64,000 bases of DNA, taken from NCBI RefSeq assembly GCF_037975245.1, contig NC_092564.1, positions 11,804,484 through 11,868,483 on the forward strand. The letters are read 5' to 3'. The notes beneath the pieces were generated by a model. That model saw only the letters and a program-made list of their open reading frames with translations, was not told the DNA's origin and ran no database searches. Below, piece by piece: positions 12,353 through 24,600 of this stretch; the first letter of the stretch is position 1, and each line of letters opens with the position of its first letter. Source of the stretch: Apostichopus japonicus. Its lineage: Eukaryota > Echinodermata > Holothuroidea > Aspidochirotida > Stichopodidae. The position numbers and the translations under genes were made by a program.

Positions 12353-12607
12353 AAATTCCGAGAAAAAAAAAACAGTTCTCCTTTCCTCAAACGAGAGATT
12401 GTCTTGTAACGGGAGGAGAGAGAGAGAGTGATGGTCAGGCACAAGTCAAGCTATCCAAACTTGATTGTTTCCATGCTTGGCATGCTTCTCTTCCTTTCAT
12501 CTGACAGTGATTATTAGAAACTCGTTACAAACCGATGTTAATATTTAGTTAGAAGATAATCCGAGACACTATTTACAAGAGGATGCTGCCACCAGCATTC
12601 TTCTCTT

Positions 12608-15600
12608 TTACCAGACAGTGTAGCCTCCATCCGACCCACCGGTCATCCAGTTACCTTCCCTTTGGGTGATATGAAGATTAGCTCCTTGGGAGGCTGCCAT
12701 CTGAGCAGCATTGGGTGCACATCCTGGTGGTGGGGGCTGAAAGATTAGAAAAAGGAAGCAAGTCTAGTGTTTAATAGGCCATTATATGTTTAGGTTCCTT
12801 TTTCTGTTTTAGTACAGTTTTTTGTAAATCTTAAATAGTATTATATCAATCCATTTATATAAAGTAAAAATTCTCATAAAATTAAAAGTTCTGTTTCAAT
12901 TTACAGAACCATTAAAACCAGCAAACTAATAAAATTAATGATAACTTGCATTATAATCAATTGCTAATTAACATTCTCTGGGGTGAGTTGTAGGTATTAG
13001 CACACTATTAACTTTTTTATTTTATATGTCACAGGGCCAAAGAAAATTACCATGCAAAATGGCTCCACTAAGTTAATTTGTGCAAACTAACCATCCCTAT
13101 TTGCAAGTACTGTACTTAGATGGCAGAGTATCAACCACACTTACTCTGTAAACAACTCTGGTAAGCAAGATGTAATGATGGCATGCACTGTTTAACAATC
13201 CAAAGCTAAAATTGATGGCTTTAATACAGTTCAAAGGTTTCTTCTTATCAACAGATGAGACCATCAAACAAAGAAGTGAGAGAACCACATAATGCTGATG
13301 AGACTAGTGTATTTATAGTGCACACTGCTGTGTGTGTTCACTCATTAGTCTCATATAAGCTATTTACAAGGGAACTATGGAAAAAGCAGGAAACCCCTAC
13401 AACGTACTGGCTTAGGGTATTTACAGCAAGAAGCTTGTGAAATTGTTCCCCATGTGTGGGACAATTCCTGATGGGTCAATGACCCATGCTTACAGAGGAT
13501 CATCGAACAATAAATGTGTTTGACATGATAAGCAAACTAGCTATTTTACACTCTGTAAAGCAACCGCAAACAAATTGCTCAGTTTTACCAAACTTACCAA
13601 GTATTTATCACATAAAGATTACAGTAAATCAAAACTAAAACACACTAAATTTTCTTGACTTGTATTATTCAAAATGAATAGTAATTGACAAGTTACAAAC
13701 TACTTCATTCAAATCTCAAACTTTTGTCGCCTCGAGACCTTTTTTCATTATTTTCTTAATCACATGAAATAAGTAAACAATATAGGGAAATGGGTGAACA
13801 ATTTTCAACTTGCAACAATGAAAAGGATGAACAATATGTCACTGCTTTGAAAATGTACCAATTTGTGCAGAGAGTAGAAGCTAATTTCATGGCATATTAT
13901 ATTCACTAAGATTTATCAATCATGTATCATCAGGAGGACAATTAGGACACTGATGATATGGCCTTTCATCCTACTGTAGTCACCAAGGCCTTTGCCATCT
14001 GTAGGCTGAATTTCGTTAAATGTGATCGTCGTTAAGGTCATCAGTATCGCTGGTAAGAAATACGCGCAAAGTTAAAACATGGTTAGTACTGCTCAAATAT
14101 CAAAAATCAAGGTTTTATGATCCTCACAATATGTTTTCCTTGCTGAGTCATTAAATTAGTAAATTGTTCTTGTTTATCTGAGAATGATCTGACAAGTCGG
14201 TCTGTACAGGTAAGTACTTTCGAGCAAGTTTTTGGTAAAATTGCAATATTGTACTATAAATTTTAAATTACATTTCAAATGCCTTTATGAACAATAGCAA
14301 GACAGTTTACCTGCATTCCCTTTCTTTCATATTGATTTTGTGGCTTTAAGAAAAAGAAGCATTTTTAAAAATCTCCATTTGACTGTGCTTTCTACTTTAT
14401 ACATCTGACATGATGATTTTTCTAATGTCTATACTTTACTTAGGAATGCAGCACTACTGCAGACCTGAACAGTATATTCCAGGATGGTGCACCTCTAAAT
14501 ACTCACAGGAACACTTGGTGGTGAAGTGCCATCAAACCTGGCTCCTGCATCAAATCCTCCCTGTACTACATAGGTAGTGTTTGGTCCAGCTGCTGGTAAT
14601 GGTTGCCCTGGGTAGGCACTTACTGCTGGTAATGGTTGCCCTGGGTAGGCACTAGCTGGTAATGGTTGCCCTGGGTAGGCACCAGCTGGAGGGTACCCTG
14701 CTGTTGGAGCAAATGTTGGTGGTGCCTGCCAATGAACGAAAGATAAATCTGAAACTGCATTTCACGTGAACGAAACACATGTTTAACCATATTTCAAAGC
14801 AAGATATGGAGGGCACTTTGATGGAGGATAGGGGGAGGGGGCGGAGGTTACGATGTTGGGTGCTTGGGTATTCTAAAACCAAATTCCCTTGTAGTAGCCA
14901 AACATTCCCTGATGATTTGAAATGAATCCAATCCAGTGCTATCTGCATCTAAGCAGGCTGTTGGAGCTAACAGCTGTGGGTAGATTCTTGAGGTTGTATG
15001 CTAGCACAACATTATTTCCCTTCTTACAGTATAGAACAGTTGCTTTCCCTCTCCCCCACCCCCCCCAACCCCTTTTTGCTCCACACTGTGTTTAGCATGA
15101 TTTAATGGCATGAAATGGCATATATGGTCTGTGTTGTGTGTCCTCATTACTATGGTATCCATACATTCTATATGCTATTTCTATTTTTATACAGTACTTT
15201 GCCTCAATCCCATGCAAGTTAGAAATATATTTCACTTCCTAAAACTATTCAGCAATCAAACAGATTACAATTACACCATTCTTCCTTTCTGACGTAATAC
15301 CTGAAGATTTTTTTCCAATTCATTATTAGTTTTTGGTCTGTTAGTTTCTTTTCATGCAACAACCAGACCAAAGGGTTTTCCAGCTATGACAACTGTCATG
15401 CTCGTTTACACTGGTGTAGGAAGAACAGGAAGATCCCAACCATGATGTTAGAAATTCAATGCAATAAATGAAACACTAGTACAATCATAGTGTGACTAAG
15501 CACACATTACAATTTCTCAAACGGTCCTGTGTGATGGCAGAAACAGGAAATTCCGATAAACACATCCTATTCATGCCGTACGTTTTTCTGGAACATTACT

Positions 15601-18600
15601 TTACCTGTCCTGGTGGGGCGTATGGTGGTGGCGGTGCAGCATAGCCTCCCATTGCACCTGGAGGGGCGGCGCCCGGAGGGGCGGCGCCTGGAGGGGCGGC
15701 ATAGCTTGTGTACGCTTGTTGTGGTACTACAGGTTGAGTTGGGTAACCGCCCGTTTGTTGAGTTGGGTATCCGCCTCCCTGTTGAGTTGGATATGCTTTT
15801 TTCTCTATAAGACGAAAACAAAAGGGGAAAAACAAAATTAGAGCAATTTGCAATAGACATTGTGATAATGGTACTGATGAAATTTTGCCAGTTTTCTTCA
15901 GAAAAGTGTATTGAGGTAGTAAATTTAATTTCAGTAAGTTACTTTCATTACTGAAATTGTATATACAGGTACAGTACTGCGAGAGACTACCAGCATCTTC
16001 TTAAGAGATAATTACAGGCAGATTTTGAGATAGATTTGTCTGGGAATATTTTGTAAACTGGGATTAAACCAGATACTTTTTCACTGACCGTCCAGACGAT
16101 CCAACAGGACAACACATCCGATACAAACCTCCCATATTTCAGAGTTCTGACCTTTGGCATTGTATAGTCTGTGTGTGAGCATGATGGTTTGTACTTATAC
16201 AGTAGAGTACACCTTGTCAATACAAACATAAATTTTCAGAATTTGACATATTTAATCAACATTTCACCACGGATGAGGAAAGAACTACAGTATCATCAGT
16301 TTGTTGTGTTTAGTTGTTTGTGTGTTATGATAACATTTTTTCAAACTACATTGAGGTCTAAATAACATGACGATTGTTAGGTTTGTCACTCAGCTGTCTC
16401 ATGTAACACTGTGGCCTTTGTCACAGCATCGGTCCTTTGTACACATGCACATCCAATTTGAGAACAGAAACAGTTTATGTCCATACAGAAATAAGCAAGC
16501 GGCGGAAACCACAACTGATAAATTCCATGGTATCTTTTACACCCCAAGGCAATAGTTTATTTACATTTGTCAAAGTTTACCCTGGCTTAGCTGTCCTAAC
16601 CCCACCTCTCATGAGGGGCTTGATCAAGCTCGGGCTTGCCCCGTTCCCAAGCACTAAAAGAGTGGAGCAACTTGCCCTCCCCTTGATAGGTTGATCAAGA
16701 GTGAAGCAAGCCCGCATTCGTGGGAACAGGCTTTGTGAGGAGATAGGAGATCTGGGTATGGAAGACAATAGGATACAGATTACAGAAGAGAGTTTCAGAC
16801 AATCAGTTTGAAGCCCATTGTGTATTTAATTCCATAATTTGCAATAGACACTTGTAACAGAGGCTGACATGATAAGGCTGCCATTTATATTTTTGCTTCT
16901 ACAGGTAAAACAGTAGAGGTTCCATACAATAGTCAGTTTGTTTACATTGTTGGCAGCTGGCATCTGAGACAAATATAAGGGTACCAGTAAGTAGTAACCA
17001 TCTTACTTTGCCATTGGCCAAGTCAGTTGTGCCATACACATACAGTATTGGAGAGATACTGCACGAAACTGATACTGTACAGTGTGATGAAGGTGAGAAT
17101 AATTGGAAACAATGTTTCCAGAATTAATGTTGACAAGTTTGAGTAGGAGTATCAACATGTAAAAGGACATTCTAACATACAAAGTGCAAGAGTGCCTATA
17201 CAGACAATGTTGTGAAGTTACACATCAAAATTAACATGGAAAAGTTGAAATCATCATTGAAGCTTTCCTTCAGAGGAACATTTATGCTCTTAGTTAAATT
17301 AAGGTGACAATCATTTTTTAACAGAAAATTCGGAAACATGATATTGATGTTGACAGTAACCCCCTCCCCCTCCCCCTGGCTACCAAGTTGACATCAATGG
17401 TTAGTACCTCCACTTTAGTTTCAAAGGAAGGCATTCTGAGGGTCTCTCAATATTTTTGGTGGTCGTACTTTTCATATGGCCAAGGTTAGAACACCTCATC
17501 CACAAAAAAAAGTGTTCTGACATTCAATCAGGGGACAGCACATGTATGAATACTCCTCAGAAATCAGGGACGCCTGGTCCTCCTAGCATCCTAAAGTTAC
17601 CTTGTACAGTACAATCTTACTATACTATACATGTATACAACTTGGGTTAGCACTAGCATTGAATCAATGATAACAACATACTATACAGTTGAAGCTATGC
17701 TATCTATCATTGCTCTGTGTTGTAGTACAGTCATTTGTACAGCAGACAGGGATAGTAAACCTTCACTAATTCAACAACCCACAAAGAAAGGAAAATTAAA
17801 TTCTGAGTGAATGAAGCTATTGTGCTTTGAGCTACCATATGGACTACCAGGCAAACATACATAAATGAAATAGAAACACTTCTTTATTATTCTGGTGGAT
17901 ATGAAAGAAATTTGAAAACTGAAAGCTCAACAACTCTCCTTGCACTACTGATTTCAACTTTCAGTCCATTACTGATTTAGGTAAAGAGGACATGTTGTGA
18001 CACCCCAGTTATTGACTGCAATCATCATGTTGAAATTCACGGTGATATATCTTAAATAACTGACAAAAAAGAATCAGAACTTTCAACTTTGGTTTGACAC
18101 GTTATCTGAATTTTGATGATTCTTCACAGTTCAGGTTAACAAGTATGACAGTAATACACGTATAAGCTTTAAGAGCTTACAGCTACTGTACAGTAACTGT
18201 ACACTACATACCTAAATGAGAAACAGCTACAGAATGTTGCTCTAAAAGAAGAAGAAGAAGCTATCTATTTATTTAAAATAGTTAAAAATGTCATGTACAT
18301 GGCAACCAATAAATGGTTGGAAGCATTAACAGTATATAATAAACAGTACTTAGATTATAATACTCACTCTAAACTGGTTAGAGATATACTGTACAGGGAA
18401 GAATTAAGTGCTCACATTTTGCTGTTTTATGAAAAATTTCTATTTTCTCATAGAATACTAAAAATATTACGGTTCAGTGTGCAAAACCTGATTCTGTACA
18501 TATATATTTTATGGAGCAATAGAAGTCTGTTTTCCATAGCATTTTGCAATGTGATACCGGATCTCCCTGTGTTGTACTTTGACAAGTAAAGGACAAAATA

Positions 18601-21600
18601 CAGTAGTATATAGATTACTACAAAACACAACAAAAGGCCCTACTATACACTGTACAGGACCCCACAACCAAATAATTAACAAGATTGCAATCCATGGAGT
18701 TGCAAATCTCATCTGCTCCATGGATGACCAGTAAAGTTGTTTCCATTGCTTGCCGGGTGACTTTACTTACAAAGTACAAGCAGGTACTCCCTTATTCTAG
18801 TTTGACTTACTGTAAGTATCCTTCATTCATTCAGATAAAGGACACTTTACACGTCATAGTTTTGAATCTGTTAATACACTGAGCACTTCCCATTCTTGTA
18901 AGAGGTGAAACAAGTTGTTTACTGTTTTGTAATACCCATGGGCTATTATCTTGAAAGGTTTTTCTAAAAAACGAAACTGACAAATCATGCAACCATACAA
19001 CCTGTAATACTTTAGAAGCTATTTGTATGTCATATTGTACTCTCTATACTGTACATAAGGAAGGAAATCAACACACATGCTTATGCAATTATTTACAGTT
19101 ATTGTCGTGTGTGAGGTTCAATGGATATGAATGGTGAAACCTTCAAGGGAATTAAACAGATTTATTTGAAACGAATAACAAAAAGGATTTTTTTTTTCTT
19201 CCAGCAAAGGAACGTTTTATCCCACTCAGGCCTTAAAAGTTAAGATATTTAATGGCCAAATGTAAATGCAAGTGGGTTTTGACATTTACTAGTAATAGAA
19301 TATATGGGCACTTGCATTTTTCTGTCTGTAGATATTAAGATCATAAGCATCAATATCAATACCATTTGCATGATAAGTACAATACTGCAGTGCAGCTCAA
19401 GAATAATGCAAGTGAGAATATATGATTCTTAGCATGTAGATTTTTGAAGCACAAGTTTGCATTTGTTAGCAAACTTGTGGCTAAAACCTGGGAAAATATT
19501 TTGTGTGTCACTGTAACTGAGACTGGGAACAGTCTTTTATACTTGATTTCACTAAGTGCAGCATACATGAACAGTACAGAATGTCTGTCCCTCCAACCAA
19601 TTCAGATAAAACATACAATTTGCATGCCCATTAAATCCCATGCCTTTTTACATGTACAGTATCTATATCATGGTAATGTTGTGCAGTCCAAGTACTGTAG
19701 TAAACTCTCAATCATTTGAAAATAGTTTATACTCCAAGATGCCCAAAATAGAATTGTTTCCAAGCTTTAATATACTTACAAATCGATTCCAAATTTTCTC
19801 GGCATTCACAGTACTGTAGGCTATAAAATGTCACAGAGTTGTACAGTGGTACACGCCTAGAAATTCCAAAACTTACTGGTTTGGAGTGACAAGCTTACCT
19901 GTCTCCCCACATCCTTTATCACTCTTGTTCTACCATGCCTTGAATGAACTGGTTACCTTTTAACAGTGCGCCCACCCTTTCTACAACCGGCCCCTCCAGG
20001 CAATGTCCTTCCTTCTCATTCTACTACCTAAAGGTCCTACATCGTTCATATTTTGGGTGGATTATTTTTCGGCTTAATTAGATCAGAATGGTTCCAATAG
20101 GATCTTTGTTTGCCTTCATGGGAAACAGGACTCACAGGAGCACCCTTTTTTTTGGCCAGGGGAGGGTATTTGAGACTGTTTAGGGAGCAGTTTCCACCAC
20201 ATTCATTTTCATAGTTTTCAGTACGGGTAGCAGTTCTGCGAATTGCTTTATGTTAATTTTCCCGCCCATTTTCCCTCCATATATAGCATGTTATAGTTCA
20301 CTGTTATTGCATGTAGACTATGTAGTTTTATTTTTCTGTCTTCTCTACTTGCCTTTGGTTAAATCAAGGAGTTTTAGCTAACATATATTGTGAGATGAAA
20401 AATCCTTTTCAGTTTAAGAGATGTGAGCTTCCCACTATTCATAAATTGTCGAAACTTATAACATTTTGTGATTAAAACAATGATTCAAATATATGTGATA
20501 TTCTTAGAAACAATCCAACGACAACTTCCTACCATGAGCGCTTCTTGTCAAAATGTGTCAACAAGGTCTAATGTTATGTTATGTTTATTTAAGTGCACAT
20601 ATGATAGCCTATAGCACAAACTTCGCTCTCTATACAGGGAACAGAAATTTAGTTGCAATTAAACATTATACTTTGTGTTTGGTGAGCACAATAGATCTAT
20701 GCAAGAATGTTTATGCACAATGGTAAGGGATAATTAATTAGCCAATCCAATCACAGGAATTTTGGAAATGCCCCATTGACTATTTATAGCATGAAAATCA
20801 CTGTAATAGAAATGTTGTGAACTCTGTCCTTTGCGGTTAATTGTTATGATTTATTTGTTTTTAAACAAATTCAATCATCTGTACAAAGGATTGGAAGAAA
20901 TTTTGGCTCTTTTTAGAAGTTGTGGTTTTTGAAAAGAAAGAAGGAAATATATTCATTCAAAAACGTGTTCATTATGTTTTGTTAAGGCCAAGCTGTGAGT
21001 GTGTGCGCTTGGGGTGTGTGTGTGTGTACTTGGGGTTTGTTTCCCGTGAAAAAGTGTGCGTTCGCTGGACACAAGCAATTTAAAGATTTGCATCTCTGGC
21101 TAAAATATTACATCCCAGACTCAGAATCCTTGCGTTCATAACAATGCTGAGCATGTGATTTAGCAACATTGGCATTGTTACCTGCATTATAAATATTACC
21201 ATGCATACACTAATACTGTAGAAGACTTTTTAATTTAATGCTATAATCCAGCCAATCCTATAAAGTATCGACCTATATTAACCATTCATCAAGTTGGATA
21301 GTATACATGTACTATATTAATGACTATCTTAGAAGCCATGCAGATGACAACGATTGTAGCTACAGTATGTGCACAGTTGAATCCGAGTTTATCTCTCACA
21401 CATGGTTACTGATAAATGTTTACAGAACAAGGACATAACTGTTTCTTATTCCTAGGTAGTCGATGAATAAAAATCTGGAATTACACACAGCGATCAACTC
21501 TTAGCTTTTTGTCAATAACAACAAGAAGGTTTAATATGCAACAACCATGGTTACAACTTAGGTTGAGTCTAAAGCTATTTAAAACATCAGTCTGTGTATC

Positions 21601-24600
21601 TTTGCAAAGTCAGGTCAACTGTAGGACTCTTGTTTTTACTTGTTCACCATGTGTAACTGTGATGTAAACTTTACCATTCGAGCCAACTCTTTAGTACTTA
21701 GTTTGTATATGAGACAGGTTTCAAAGTCGTACTGTAGGATCCTCCACTCAAAACAGAGAGGACAAAATTGTGACAAATTATTGGAGCAACTATCTTTATA
21801 CAGGGCCACTTCAGTGGCCCTACTGTATCCTTCAGTAGCATCCAGATAAGTGGATGTCAGGACTGGCCCCTGAGTCAACTCATTAAGGATTCTACCTTAA
21901 GTCATTACAGTGGATCTTAATAGTACTTTATTTCTGAGCTAGACTTTATTGCCATGATATCCCAAGTCCTAGGCTTCCTATTTAGAAGAAAATTGAAATA
22001 GATGTGACAACCCTATAAATGTTACAAACTTACAAGACTACTTTACTGAAGTGGATGCATAGATGTTCTGATGTGGAGTTAGGGCAGTCTAGGTCCAAGA
22101 ATTCAATTTGAGATCGACCCAACATTGTGCTTAATTGTAATATTTCCTCCATATAATTATTCAAAGAATCTTATTCAAATTTAAGACCAATATCCTGAAA
22201 TGGGTGCACAGATGCAGAGTGGTGACAAATCAGACTAATTAAACCTGGGATGGATGCGGGCATGTTTGAATGCGAAGTGAAGAAAAGATCAGATAAAAAA
22301 AAAACAATCTGCTGGAGAGTTTTCTATCAAAGTGTATATTTAAAAGGATTTGTCTGGTAGCCCTTAGAAGTTACGTTAAAATAAGATAAAACAATTTTCC
22401 AAACATGTTTTCAAAGTACTGAGAACGCTAATATTGCGTTTGACAGAGAAACAATTTTTTAACCGTTTAGGATGGCTATTTCAAATATACTTTTAACTGT
22501 AGCAAACGTGACATGATCTGACATCATCTGGGCAAATGCAGATTGCGGCATAACCCACGCTGCATACAGTTTAGGGCTGTAACGGTTAAACGGTTAACCG
22601 GTTAACCGACCGAACGGCCGGATAAACGTCCGCCGTAATCGTATAAGTTTAACCGTTTTTGTAATGCCAATTACGCAGTCGCAACGGCGCGTCTTCACGT
22701 CACTTTATTCCCGAAATAGACCGCAACATTTGCTTGCCGAAAATCACGTAACAATTGCAAACTTTATCACGTATCCATACAAAAGATTTTTAAGATTGGC
22801 GGTACGATTGAAGGGATTACCAAGCGGTATGCGGCCCGTGAAGCGCCTATTGTTACCCCGTTCGACAACGTGGCGAGTCTGCATCTAATCCTTTCAAATT
22901 TATATTGTATTTAAGCAGTAAACGTTTTCTTTATTATGATGTAATTTCAGTTCAGTGTTCCCTCTAAGGTGCGGGATTCCATTCAACAGACTCAGTAATC
23001 CCACAAAGAAAACATTTGTCTGCTGGAAATCCCCGCATGGTTTTCTTGCATTCGCGATAAGTTTATACTCAATGCACAACGTATACACTTGACTGTAAAA
23101 AAACTCTGAAAATCAGTAGAGAAATAACCAATTGTGTACGAAAAGTAAGTTGGTACACCTTTCAAATTTTACGAAAGATCGAGCAAAAACTTTCGAAAAA
23201 TTCACGCGAAACTGGCATATCGTGCTAAATGCAACTGTCATGTAAACAAGGCTCTAGTGCACCCAATTATGAATACAACGTAAGAACACACCTGGTGTTA
23301 AGCGGCGAAAAAGTATTTTCTAAAATTTCCAAAATTACGGAGAAAATAATATCCTACCATAGTTTAGTGTATAGCAAATAGCCTAACCACCTCGTCGGTT
23401 ACGGATCTCACGTAACGACAAAAACACAGCTAATTGTATATTGCGAAGTTTACGTTTTCTACAAGAACATGGAAACAATATTAAGCATTTAGATAATAAT
23501 GCCAAGTGGCCTTAAACATGTGATTACAAGGTTTACTTTCATGTTTCATGTGGAATATATTGTCTTGTTCATGCGGAGGAGTCACTTGCCTGTTTTACTT
23601 ACCTAGCTGTTACGGGGATCATATTTTACTTACTTTTCTTAAACGTCTAAGATAATAATTCTCATAACTTAACCGAACCTTTACTGACTGACCTTATTAA
23701 TTCTAGACCATGAAACGTTCCTTGGCAACATGCCAAAAAAATTGTTAACAACAGGTGTTAGACAGGGGATGAGCTCACAGTTGTTTGGCAAGGTAACTTG
23801 GAAAATGTAGCCTACCGTAGTTGTAGTATAGTGCAAGCTATTGTTAGGCAGTCTAGGAATGGGGCTTTGCCGAACGTTGTTTCATAAAATCGCATGTTTT
23901 TTTAAGTTAAACTTTTTAATGATTGTAAGACAGATAGATCTCTTTTCATTCTATAACAAAATGTGGCTACTCTAACTTGTCATTTCAAAATTTTCATCAG
24001 TTTCGTGACAATTTAAATTAAAAAAGTTGTCAGTATTTTGCATCCACAGCTGCGAATATTTTATCGCCAGACGCGCCAAATTTTCCGAGGCGTTAACCCC
24101 TGGACCCCCACAAGGGGTTCCACCACATGACCCCACCGGGGGACTACCCCACGCCATTATGCTACGTGTGCTAATTGTGTTTGCTGCGCGAACTCCGGCG
24201 GGAAATCGACAGGGTGTTCGCGGGAAATTTTACAATGTTTTCCACACTTCCCCCCTACCCTCTGCCTACCCCGCCACAATGCACAAATTCAATATATCTG
24301 TGACCCATTGTTGTACTTGTAATTGCGTAGGCCTAGCCCTACTACCGTACACTTCTGTAGTAATCGCTTCCTAACAACCGACTTTCCTAACCTTGGCCTA
24401 GCTAGTGAAAGCCTTGTAGTCTAACACTCCATATGATCGCGAACTTCAATACACAATGCCAATATTAAGTAGGCCTAGTAATATTAGGCTTATAACTGCC
24501 ATACAATGCCTGCGCTATTACAGTAGGGGCTACGCAATTAACGAAGAAATATTTGCTTCAAATATCTCTGTAACAGTTACCGATGAACTGAAAGAGAAAC

